Positions 26,405-35,294 of a stretch of 35,294 nt of DNA are shown piece by piece. The DNA is from Bartonella callosciuri (GTDB lineage: Bacteria; Pseudomonadota; Alphaproteobacteria; Rhizobiales; Rhizobiaceae). Below the pieces are notes generated by a model. The model did not search any database. It had not been told where the DNA came from and was given only the letters and a program-made list of their open reading frames with translations. The stretch's first letter is position 1; each line of letters opens with the position of its first letter. Position numbers and translations under genes: made by a program. Location: assembly GCF_014203215.1 (NCBI RefSeq), contig NZ_JACHIM010000006.1, positions 38,614 to 73,907 on the forward strand, written 5' to 3'.

Positions 26405-26957
26405 AACACGAACCAGCCTTTTGAATAACCTCCCTTTGATATTCGCTTCCTTCTAAGCCTAGCTCCTTTTTTAAGAGCCGGTTTGAATGAGACATTCTTC
26501 TAAATCACGTTAAAAAAATGTTACGGAACATCATAATTCTCTCGGTTAAAAATTCACCTCTCCGGACCCCCAAATATCCCCTTCCCTGCTGTGCCAATCC
26601 GATTACAGAGTGGTTTCTTTCAAGCAGATTCCACCTGCTCACGACTGATAGAATTCCTTCATACTGATAGAATTCCTTCATAGTCTAACCGAGCAAATTC
26701 CGTCCTGAATCTTTCATTCAACTTTATATTTCTACACTCGGTTGATACAAAAGGCCACTGAAATCAGGCAAAGATAACACTCTTATTTTCCCTCTTCATG
26801 ACTGCACCTTATCATAGCCCTAAAGATAATATTTTATAGCAGCATAGATAAAAGCTTAAACAAATGCATCATAACAAACCAAATAAAATCCTCTAAAGTG
26901 AATGCCCAATTGCTATAAGAAAAGGGCATAAAAAACAAATGGAAAAGCCCCAAAATT
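26405..26957. other. Intergenic stretch with a short tandem repeat
   Basis: About 550 bp without a gene. A perfect 19-bp direct repeat, ACTGATAGAATTCCTTCAT, occurs at 26644-26662 and 26663-26681. Arms ATGCCC/GGGCAT around 26907-26930 could form a hairpin after the HlyD-like gene. No RNA gene or pseudogene is recognised. Confidence 0.45.
26644..26681. repeat. 19-bp tandem direct repeat, two perfect copies
   Basis: ACTGATAGAATTCCTTCAT at 26644-26662 is repeated exactly at 26663-26681 in non-coding DNA. Two other short exact or near-exact doublets of similar length occur in this window (3255-3290 and 6324-6363). Confidence 0.9.
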
Positions 26958-27965
26958 TTATCCTCCAGAAGCAACACGCTGCGAAGTATCCACATACGTG
27001 ATAACAGACATACCAGGAATAAGCTTTTCAGCTCCCTCCTGTCCAGGATCTAACGCAATACGCACAGAAATGCGCTGCGCAATTTTAATAAAATTGCCAA
27101 TTGTAGTATCCGTTTTTAAAAGTGAAAATTCTGAACCTGTCGCAGGTGCAAAACGGACCACACGTCCTGTTAATTTCTTATTGTTCAATGCATCAACAGA
27201 AAAAATAACCGGTTGTCCAACCCGCATCTGAGAAAACTGCGTTTCTTTATAGTTTGCAATAATCCAAATATCATCAGAAATGACAGACACCAACTGCGTA
27301 CCAGGCACAACATATTGCCCAACCCTGGCACCAACCAACCCAATATGCCCTGTTTTAGGAGATAAAATTTTAGTATGATCAAGATTAAGCTTAGCCAATT
27401 CAACGCCAACCTTTGCTCCTGCCACTTCTGACTGTAAACTTTGTCGTTCAAGATCCAATTGTTTTTGCAATTGGCGTTTTGTTTCAAGCGCTTCTAACAA
27501 TTGCGAAAGAGGACGAGAAACAAAACTTGAAGCATCATTAAAGCCTAACTTTTTGTTTCCAGGTAGACCATTGGAAAATGCTCGCGAACGCGTTAACTCT
27601 GCTTCTGCTGCATTAATTTCTGCCTGCAAAATCTGAGCTTGCAACATAATACTTGCAAGTTTTGCATTTTTCGAATCCAGAATAGCTTGTGCCCGTGCAA
27701 ACTGTTGGCGAAAGAGGGAATCATCGAGTTCAAATAAAAGCATTCCTTTTTCAACTCTTTGATAATCTTGCACATAAATCCGTGCAATCACTCCAGAGAT
27801 CTGTGAACTGACCAGAGTAATATTCCCCTTAATTGAAGCATTATCGGTTATTTGAATCGCACTGACAAAAGGAGGAAGCCTCCAAGCCCATAAAATCAAT
27901 AAAACACCAGTAACACCTGAAAGGAATGCAATAAGCGTCGCTTTTGACCGTAATGCTTTTATCAT
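26958..27965 (-). CDS. HlyD/EmrA family membrane fusion protein
   Basis: Protein of 335 residues from the ATG at 27965; a GTG at 27972-27974 is possible but the ATG has GAGGGG 8 bases upstream and forms an ATGA overlap with the preceding gene. The N-terminal anchor helix is ATLIAFLSGVTGVLLILWAW. Next comes the lipoyl-like hairpin (DNASIKGNITLVSSQISGVI, ARIYVQDYQRVEKGMLLFEL), a coiled coil (QAQILQAEINAAEAELTRSR), and the closing half (LDHTKILSPKTGHIGLVGAR, VGQYVVPGTQLVSVI). It serves as the periplasmic adaptor of the MFS pump encoded just before it, in a tripartite EmrAB-TolC type exporter. Substrate is unknown. Confidence 0.9.
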   Translation of the reverse strand: MIKALRSKATLIAFLSGVTGVLLILWAWRLPPFVSAIQITDNASIKGNITLVSSQISGVIARIYVQDYQRVEKGMLLFELDDSLFRQQFARAQAILDSKNAKLASIMLQAQILQAEINAAEAELTRSRAFSNGLPGNKKLGFNDASSFVSRPLSQLLEALETKRQLQKQLDLERQSLQSEVAGAKVGVELAKLNLDHTKILSPKTGHIGLVGARVGQYVVPGTQLVSVISDDIWIIANYKETQFSQMRVGQPVIFSVDALNNKKLTGRVVRFAPATGSEFSLLKTDTTIGNFIKIAQRISVRIALDPGQEGAEKLIPGMSVITYVDTSQRVASGG

Positions 27966-29623
27966 TTTTTGCACCCCTCTTCACTGACATTATCTTGCTT
28001 TCCGAGGAAACGCAAAGAGCATGACTGTACACATATTTTTATAAGAAAAAGAACAAATACAACTGTTGCAATATAAAAATAAAGCCGAAAAACATCATCA
28101 TAAGCAAAAATATTTGCTGTTAACTTAAACTGTTCAATCAGCTTAGATGTTCCTTGTTCACTTCCCAAAAGATGGGGGACAGAAGCACCATAAAAAGGCG
28201 AAAATAAGGTGTGTCCATTCCCTGAAATAAGAGGATCTGTAGCAACAATATTTTGTGTTAAAGCCTCAAAGTTTTTATGGGCGAAAATAAACTGCAAACT
28301 GCTAAAAAGAGCCGAGCCCATCAATCCACCCGTCACTTGCGTCAGCAGAAAGACAGCAATAAAACTTAAAACGTAACGCGGTCCTCGTGCACCGGCTATT
28401 ACAAATCCCTTACAAAGAGCAGGAGGTAAAAAAAGTGCGTAACTAAAACTAACCAACCCTTGACTCAACATCATATCTTGGGGGCGCGTTAAGTGGTTTA
28501 CATGGCTGTCTAGATAAGCGCCTAGTGCCAAACAACCCAAAGATACAAGATAAAAATAATCCTCCCGCCCAACACGTAAAAAAAAGACACAAATCGCTCC
28601 CCCTAAAAGAGTTCCTAATATAACGGCAAAGTACATAGGTGCCATCTCACGATTAAACAAACCGAAAAGATTAAAAAATCCTATCGCTAAAGTTGATCGT
28701 TCTAACAAAAACACGTGAAAGACCAATAAAATGAGAACAGATTGTACCATTTCTTTACTGAAGAGCCAGCGTAAATCAATCAATGGTTTTTCTCTATTAA
28801 GTTCAATAATAATAGCAATAACCAAAGAGCACACAGCAAGTGCAAGTCCCCAACCAATCCATGGTGCTTCATACCACCAATATAATATACCAACGGACAT
28901 AATGACTGCATTGAGTCCCAGACCAAGTGCAATCAAACTATAGCTTATCCAGTCTAATTTCTGAATAACCTTACTACGCACAACAGGAGTCAGAGGAAGA
29001 GCATAGATACATCCCAAACTGATAAGAACCAACCCCATTTCCATCGCTGAAAGACTTGTAAAACCAACACTTTCCAGTAAATCAGGCGAAATCAAACGTG
29101 ATAAAGGTGCAGCTAAAGCTGCATTCATATAATTCAAACTAAGACCAATGGTAAACTTCTTTGCTGGTGCAAAAGCCTCCATCATATAAAGAAGCGCGAG
29201 TGAAGCCAATGGCGCCGCAGCAATACCGGCAAAAAAGCGTATGATCAGTGCGGAACGCAAATCCGTTACAAAGAGCTGCAAAATACAAACCAAAACAAAT
29301 CCAAGGATTGATAATTCAGCGAAAGCACGAAGCCCAAATTGATAGCGAATTTTTATCAACATGATCGCAACGCTCACATTTGGCGCCATATAAGCAGCAA
29401 CTAACCATGTTGTTTCAATCAAAGTTGCGTGGAAATCTCCCGTAAGCTGGACAATATTAGATTGAACAACATTTGCCCCTAGACCATAAGCCCATTGCAA
29501 AATAAAAGAGGCGAAAATATACACAAAGCATTTTGGCAAAGGCCCTGCGAAAATAACACCAGGGTGAGGAAAAGGTTTTCCTCTTCTTTTAGCAGACATA
29601 ACCGTACTCTTTTTTCCGCCCAT
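27962..29623 (-). CDS. MFS efflux transporter (DHA2/EmrB-like)
   Basis: Protein of 553 residues with about 14 predicted hydrophobic helices, the size and topology of DHA2-family drug:proton antiporters. TM1 starts at about residue 30 (CFVYIFASFILQWAYGLGAN), ATLIETTWLVAAYMAPNVSV is the family TM2 region, and LIIRFFAGIAAAPLASLALL corresponds to the TM4 region. AGGAAAAGG lies upstream of the ATG at 29623; an ATG eight codons later is also possible. It begins only 23 bp after the atpC stop in the same direction, so it may be read from the ATP synthase operon. It overlaps the HlyD-like gene by four bases. Confidence 0.88.
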   Translation of the reverse strand: MGGKKSTVMSAKRRGKPFPHPGVIFAGPLPKCFVYIFASFILQWAYGLGANVVQSNIVQLTGDFHATLIETTWLVAAYMAPNVSVAIMLIKIRYQFGLRAFAELSILGFVLVCILQLFVTDLRSALIIRFFAGIAAAPLASLALLYMMEAFAPAKKFTIGLSLNYMNAALAAPLSRLISPDLLESVGFTSLSAMEMGLVLISLGCIYALPLTPVVRSKVIQKLDWISYSLIALGLGLNAVIMSVGILYWWYEAPWIGWGLALAVCSLVIAIIIELNREKPLIDLRWLFSKEMVQSVLILLVFHVFLLERSTLAIGFFNLFGLFNREMAPMYFAVILGTLLGGAICVFFLRVGREDYFYLVSLGCLALGAYLDSHVNHLTRPQDMMLSQGLVSFSYALFLPPALCKGFVIAGARGPRYVLSFIAVFLLTQVTGGLMGSALFSSLQFIFAHKNFEALTQNIVATDPLISGNGHTLFSPFYGASVPHLLGSEQGTSKLIEQFKLTANIFAYDDVFRLYFYIATVVFVLFLIKICVQSCSLRFLGKQDNVSEEGCKK

Positions 29624-29646
29624 GTCGCCTTTTCCTGTGTAATCCG

Positions 29647-30075
29647 TTATGCCTCTACCAATAGAGCACCACCATCTGTCAGTTGATGAAAAAACTCATC
29701 TATCTTATGATTTGTTTCATCACTTGAATCCGGTCCTATCATTGCTCGAACTTGCAAGATCTGCTGTTCCAACACATCAAAAGAAAGATTCTCAACAGCA
29801 ACAACGCGCTCCACCAAAAGAGAACATTCTGAAAAGGTAACACTAGCCACCCCCCCACAAACAGCAAACAACTTCTCCCCTGAAGAGGTGAGAACGCGAA
29901 CACTCCCCAACACAATGCTTGCCACGACAGGTGCATGACGCGCCATAACTGTCAGCGCACCAAACGCTGAAGGAAGAACAACGGACACCACCTGCTCTGA
30001 AAACACAATTCTCTCAGGTGAGATAAGCTCAAACAAAAAATGCTCTTCTTTATTATTTTCCACCAAAATCTCCAT
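29647..30075 (-). CDS. atpC: ATP synthase F1 epsilon subunit
   Basis: Protein of 142 residues, usual for AtpC. The N-terminal beta sandwich is seen as FELISPERIVFSEQVVSVVL, PSAFGALTVMARHAPVVASI, and VCGGVASVTFSECSLLVERV; the C-terminal helices are short. It belongs to the central stalk of F1 and can inhibit ATP hydrolysis. It is the last atp gene of the operon; the MFS gene follows after 23 bp. No clear ribosome site is visible before the ATG at 30075. GAFGxLxxxxxHAP is partly retained (SAFGALTVMARHAP). Confidence 0.93.
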   Translation of the reverse strand: MEILVENNKEEHFLFELISPERIVFSEQVVSVVLPSAFGALTVMARHAPVVASIVLGSVRVLTSSGEKLFAVCGGVASVTFSECSLLVERVVAVENLSFDVLEQQILQVRAMIGPDSSDETNHKIDEFFHQLTDGGALLVEA

Positions 30076-30135
30076 GAAGCTTGATACAAGGACTTTTTGT
30101 TCTCTTTACGACAAGCATTCCTTATAGATTTCTCT

Positions 30136-31758
<1,623 letters not shown>

Positions 31759-31771
31759 TTACCTTTTCAAT

Positions 31772-32683
31772 TTAAAGCGCTTCAGCGCCCGCAATAATTT
31801 CGACCAATTCTGTCGTGATCTGTGCCTGACGCTGACGATTATAAGCCACCGTCAATTTATTAATCATTTCACCTGCATTGCGCGATGCATTGTCCATAGC
31901 AGTCATCTTTGCCCCCATCTCACCGGCAACATTTTCAAGCAAAGCTCGAAATATTTGTACCGAAAGATTGCGCGACACAAGCGCATCCAAAAGAGTAGCG
32001 GCATCGGGCTCATAATCATAAACAATTGGTTGTAGACCTTTGCTTTTATCTTCCTTTTCAAAAACCCCTCTTGTTTCAACAGCCTCTTTTGGAGAGATCA
32101 TGGGGATTAAATTAAAAGCCGTTGGACACTGATTAATCACTGACACAAATTCAGAGTAAAACAGCGTACAAACATCAAAGGCCCTGTCATTAAATAAGTC
32201 GATGATCCGCTGACTAATTATCGCGGCCTCTGCAAAACCAACACGCTTTACAGAATGCAAATCAATATGATCAATCATAAAAGCTTTATAATCACGCGAT
32301 AAAATATCGGCTCCCTTTTTACCTACGGTCAAAATTTTAACGATCTTGCCATCCGAAAGCAGTGCCTTAATCTGTTGGCGTGCACGACGCGCAATCTGTA
32401 CATTGAAGGCACCACATAAACCACGTTCCGCAGTACAGACCACCAAAAGATGCACATCGTCTCGATCCGTCCCACGCATAAGAAGAGGCGCCTCAACAGC
32501 ATCAACATCAACAGCAAGATTTGCCAAAATATTAGCCATCCGCTTGGCATAAGGGCGCGCTGACTGAGCCGCCTCTTGCGCACGATACAACCTTGCTGCA
32601 GCAACCATTTGCATGGCTTTGGTAATTTTCTGCGTTGCCTTAACCGAAGCGATACGGTCTCTAAGATCCTTTAACGACGCCAT
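31772..32683 (-). CDS. atpG: ATP synthase F1 gamma subunit
   Basis: Protein of 303 residues, normal for AtpG. The N-terminal rotor helix ([40 protein letters not shown]) and the C-terminal helix ([40 protein letters not shown]) form the coiled coil that turns in the alpha3beta3 ring. ERGLCGAFN is the conserved internal motif. The stop is 20 bp before the atpD start. Ribosome site GGAATG lies upstream of the ATG. Intact. Confidence 0.97.
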   Translation of the reverse strand: MASLKDLRDRIASVKATQKITKAMQMVAAARLYRAQEAAQSARPYAKRMANILANLAVDVDAVEAPLLMRGTDRDDVHLLVVCTAERGLCGAFNVQIARRARQQIKALLSDGKIVKILTVGKKGADILSRDYKAFMIDHIDLHSVKRVGFAEAAIISQRIIDLFNDRAFDVCTLFYSEFVSVINQCPTAFNLIPMISPKEAVETRGVFEKEDKSKGLQPIVYDYEPDAATLLDALVSRNLSVQIFRALLENVAGEMGAKMTAMDNASRNAGEMINKLTVAYNRQRQAQITTELVEIIAGAEAL

Positions 32684-32703
32684 TTAAGCATTCCATCAAT
32701 TCA

Positions 32704-34239
32704 TCACGAAAAATTTTTCGCGTAAGTATTAAGGACATTAACCAATTTGTTCTTAAGTTCATCGGTTATCTGTTTTTTTTCAGCAATTGCCTGCAAAAGC
32801 TCTTGGTAGTCACCGCGCAGAAGAGTCAAAAGCCCCTGTTCGAATCGCGTGACATCAGAAACAGCCAAAGAATCAAGATAGCCATTCACACCAGCAAAAA
32901 TAACAACAACTTGTTCCTCTGTTTTCAGCGGAGAAAATTGTGGCTGTTTCAAAAGCTCTGTCAAACGCGCCCCGCGATTTAAAAGACGCTGGGTTGAAGC
33001 ATCCAAATCGGAACCAAATTGCGCAAAAGCAGCCATTTCGCGATATTGTGCTAATTCACCTTTGATCGAACCGGCAACCTGTTTCATCGCCTTAATTTGT
33101 GCAGAAGAACCAACACGCGACACAGAAAGACCAACATTCACAGCAGGACGAATTCCCTGATAGAACAGGTTTGTTTCTAAAAAGATTTGCCCATCAGTGA
33201 TTGAAATCACATTTGTGGGGATATAAGCAGAAACATCATTCGCCTGCGTTTCAATGACGGGCAAAGCCGTCAAAGACCCAGAACCATTTTCAGCATTCAA
33301 CTTTGCAGCGCGTTCTAGAAGACGTGAATGGAGATAGAAAACATCCCCGGGATAAGCTTCACGGCCAGGCGGACGACGAAGCAAAAGAGACATTTGTCGA
33401 TAAGCAACCGCCTGTTTGGAAAGATCATCATAACCGATCAAAGCATGTTGACCATTATCACGGAAATATTCCCCCATTGCACACCCGGCAAGAGGTGCAA
33501 TAAATTGTAATGGAGCAGGATCAGAAGCGGTAGCAGCGACAATAATGGAATATTCAAGGGCCCCACGTTCTTCCAAAACTTTAACGAATTGTGCAACCGT
33601 TGAACGTTTTTGACCAATAGCAACATAAATACAATATACTTTGTCTTGTTCACGCTCCGCATTTTTTTCGTGGAACGGTTTTTGATTTAAAAATGTATCG
33701 AGCAAAATTGCTGTTTTCCCTGTTTGACGATCACCGATCACCAACTCACGTTGTCCACGCCCAATGGGAATGAGTGCATCAATAGCTTTCAATCCGGTTG
33801 ACATAGGTTCATGCACAGATTGACGCGGAATAATCCCTGGAGCCTTCACATCAACACGACGACGTTCTGTTGCTTTAACAGGCCCTTTGCCATCTATAGG
33901 GTTTCCAAGTGCATCGACAACACGGCCAAGCAAAGCTGGTCCCACAGGAACATCCACAATAGTGCCTAACCGTTTAACGGTATCACCTTCACGAATATCA
34001 CGATCCGATCCAAAAATCACAACCCCGACATTATCAATTTCCAGATTCAAAGCCATACCACGTATACCATTTGAAAAGGAAACCATTTCCCCTGCTTGGA
34101 CATTATCCAAACCATAAACCCGGGCGATACCATCCCCCACAGATAAAACCCAGCCAATTTCTGAAACTTCAGCCTTTTGGTCAAAGTTTCTGATTTGCTC
34201 TTTTAGAATTTTTGAAATTTCAGATGGTCTAATATCCAT
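32704..34239 (-). CDS. atpA: ATP synthase F1 alpha subunit
   Basis: Protein of 511 residues, the standard length. Motifs are [20 protein letters not shown] at the start, [10 protein letters not shown] (P-loop), [55 protein letters not shown], and the [14 protein letters not shown] region. It binds non-catalytic nucleotide in the F1 hexamer. Its ATG overlaps the atpH stop as TGATG, implying translational coupling. The atpG gene follows after 20 bp. Intact. Confidence 0.98.
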   Translation of the reverse strand: MDIRPSEISKILKEQIRNFDQKAEVSEIGWVLSVGDGIARVYGLDNVQAGEMVSFSNGIRGMALNLEIDNVGVVIFGSDRDIREGDTVKRLGTIVDVPVGPALLGRVVDALGNPIDGKGPVKATERRRVDVKAPGIIPRQSVHEPMSTGLKAIDALIPIGRGQRELVIGDRQTGKTAILLDTFLNQKPFHEKNAEREQDKVYCIYVAIGQKRSTVAQFVKVLEERGALEYSIIVAATASDPAPLQFIAPLAGCAMGEYFRDNGQHALIGYDDLSKQAVAYRQMSLLLRRPPGREAYPGDVFYLHSRLLERAAKLNAENGSGSLTALPVIETQANDVSAYIPTNVISITDGQIFLETNLFYQGIRPAVNVGLSVSRVGSSAQIKAMKQVAGSIKGELAQYREMAAFAQFGSDLDASTQRLLNRGARLTELLKQPQFSPLKTEEQVVVIFAGVNGYLDSLAVSDVTRFEQGLLTLLRGDYQELLQAIAEKKQITDELKNKLVNVLNTYAKNFS

Positions 34240-34823
34240 CAGCCGACCTCTTTTTTCAATGCAAGCTTAAGCGAAGATAATTTTGTTACAAGAGACGTAT
34301 CAATCTGAGACGACCCCACACGAATGATCAATCCACCAAGAATCGTTGGATCAACAAGAATATGTAGTAAAACTTTTCCACCCACGACACCTTCCAAAGC
34401 TACACGCAACTCTTGTTCTTGATCAGAACTCAGCGGGCGAGCAGAAATAATCTGCGCCAAAACTTCTCTACGAGAGAGAGCGACACAACGCTGAAAAGCA
34501 TGTAAAATACCAGATAAGGCAGAAAGCCGACGGTTTACTGCAATAACACGCAAAAAATTACCAACAATTTTACCAGTGCTCTCATCAGCAAATTTTATGT
34601 TCTTACAAACAGACTGCATCACTTTAACCTGCTCTTTTACTGAAAAGAATGGGCTCTGCACAAAGCGTTTTAAGTCTTCATTCTGATCCAAAACAAGCAA
34701 AAAAGATTGCACTGCCTTGTCAACCTTTTCAACAGCTTTCGCTTCTTGAACCAAATCAAAAAACGCTTGCGCATAACGTTGATCTACCAACGGCAGCGGT
34801 ATAAGAGAAAATGAATCCGACAC
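34239..34823 (-). CDS. atpH: ATP synthase F1 delta subunit
   Basis: Protein of 194 residues from the GTG at 34823. This start is preferred to an upstream ATG (34973) because relatives begin SDSFSLLPLPLVxQRYA and AAGAGGCGG lies 5-8 bases before the GTG, while the 50 codons upstream look like non-coding sequence. Visible motifs: [60 protein letters not shown], and the C-terminal [20 protein letters not shown]. It links F1 to the peripheral stalk. First gene of atpHAGDC. Confidence 0.95.
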   Translation of the reverse strand: MSDSFSLIPLPLVDQRYAQAFFDLVQEAKAVEKVDKAVQSFLLVLDQNEDLKRFVQSPFFSVKEQVKVMQSVCKNIKFADESTGKIVGNFLRVIAVNRRLSALSGILHAFQRCVALSRREVLAQIISARPLSSDQEQELRVALEGVVGGKVLLHILVDPTILGGLIIRVGSSQIDTSLVTKLSSLKLALKKEVG

Positions 34824-34982
34824 GAAATACCGCCTCTTTCCCTTGAGCAACTCTCTGATAGTTATCAGATGAAATGAAATAGGAATCCCAAATTTTAAGA
34901 ACCTTCTCTTAAAACCTAGAACAAAAAACTTCTTGGTTTCTAGCATAGACACAACCGACTCGCAACACTGCAAATTGATGCT

Positions 34983-35037
34983 TTCTGAAAATTTTAACGA
35001 AAATATTCAAAATATTTTTAAAAAGGATTTTTCAGAA
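34983..35037. promoter_or_regulatory. Nested inverted repeat upstream of the atp operon
   Basis: Outer arms TTCTGAAAA (34983-34991) and TTTTCAGAA (35029-35037) enclose inner arms AAAATATT (35000-35007) and AATATTTT (35011-35018) around CAA. Both pairs are perfect. It lies 160 bp upstream of atpH and 120 bp downstream of the Gly-Ser ORF. It may terminate that upstream ORF, or be a control site for the ATP synthase operon. Confidence 0.5.
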
Positions 35038-35159
35038 TATGTAAGCCAGCACCATAGTTTGTCTGTATTTCTTTTTGACATTCTCTGAGAGATTTCTCAA
35101 GTCTCTTTTTTGTCATCATAAGTCGTCTCAAAAAAGAAGTAAAATAATTTTCTTCAGTA

Positions 35160-35294
35160 TTAAAATGAGACATTTTTCTTAAATTTCCTTTTACCAAAAG
35201 AGTCTTCGCTACCGCTACCGCTACCACTACCGCTACCGCTACCACTACCGCTACCGCTACCGCTACCACTACCGCTACCGCTACCACTACCACT
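35160..35294 (-). CDS. C-terminal end of an unknown ORF with a Ser-Gly repeat (cut by window edge)
   Basis: The last 45 codons of a minus-strand frame that is open to the window edge: about 14 Ser-Gly dipeptides, then EDSFGKRKFKKNVSF and a TAA at 35160. The DNA is a hexamer repeat of GGTAGT and GGTAGC. A second open frame (Val-Ala, to 35018) exists, but the T/C differences between hexamers are silent in the Ser-Gly frame and change residues in the Val-Ala frame, which favours Ser-Gly as the translated one. Function unknown; it could be a flexible linker or tail of a surface or secreted protein. Confidence 0.5.
   Translation of the reverse strand, partial: SGSGSGSGSGSGSGSGSGSGSGSGSGSGSEDSFGKRKFKKNVSF
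35209..35294. repeat. Hexanucleotide microsatellite (GCTACC/ACTACC)
   Basis: About 14 consecutive six-base units of GCTACC or ACTACC run from about 35209 to the window end and continue beyond it. Six-base units keep the reading frame, so slippage would alter repeat length without frameshift. Confidence 0.95.

Noticed and set aside
34824-34973. Longer AtpH starting at the ATG at 34973
   Set aside because: The extra 50 residues do not resemble AtpH, and the GTG at 34823 has a good ribosome site and the family start.
35018-35294. Val-Ala repeat frame as the real protein at the window edge
   Set aside because: Variation between hexamers is silent in the Ser-Gly frame but changes Val and Ala in this frame.

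Overview
The window looks like a chromosomal segment of a Bartonella species (Hyphomicrobiales, Alphaproteobacteria). The DNA is AT-rich and intergenic regions are long. The core genes have the neighbours expected in that order: tkt-gap, a DUF4164 gene followed by zapA, DUF1036-pyk, a GapR gene, helicase-fdxA-carD, rpmF, ispA, ispG and atpHAGDC. Decay by frameshift and truncation is extensive, as is typical of host-restricted Bartonella. The genus call is inference from gene content and protein sequence; no database search was possible.

Layout. 1-2230: the start of gap and complete tkt (minus strand), separated by a decayed tandem copy of the tkt-gap junction. 2566-3219: DUF4164 and zapA. 3861-5823: a broken pyruvate kinase gene with a 336-bp tandem copy of its 3' end and a further internal relic, preceded by an intact DUF1036 gene. 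6607-6864: a gapR-like gene. 7822-8385: a broken rimJ-type acetyltransferase gene. 8469-9302: four 208-bp tandem units built from the 3' end of the adjacent ABC-F gene uup. 9271-12283: uup, a glycine-zipper envelope protein and thiamine pyrophosphokinase. 12444-18453: an M48 metalloprotease lipoprotein, rpoH, the C-terminal half of a helicase, fdxA and carD. 19020-20404: rpmF and ispA. 20712-23938: a decayed minus-strand operon containing an MccB/ThiF-type adenylyltransferase, an MFS exporter, a Clp-like AAA ATPase and a small upstream peptide ORF. 24637-25881: ispG. 26120-26404: a small membrane-anchored protein. 26958-29623: an EmrA/EmrB-like efflux pair placed directly after atpC. 29647-34823: the F1 ATP synthase operon atpHAGDC. 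35160-35294: the tail of an unknown Gly-Ser repeat ORF.

Functions. The intact genes cover central carbon metabolism (tkt, gap), isoprenoid synthesis (ispG, ispA), ATP synthesis, thiamine activation, cell division (zapA), chromosome organisation (GapR), heat-shock and CarD-type transcription control, and export. Pyruvate kinase at this locus appears non-functional.

Two things deserve most attention. One is the relic of a microcin C-like biosynthesis and export cluster (20712-23938), which unusually carries a Clp-like AAA ATPase. The other is a recurring pattern, seen at gap, pyk and uup, in which one end of a gene was tandemly duplicated into the intergenic space and the extra copy decayed.
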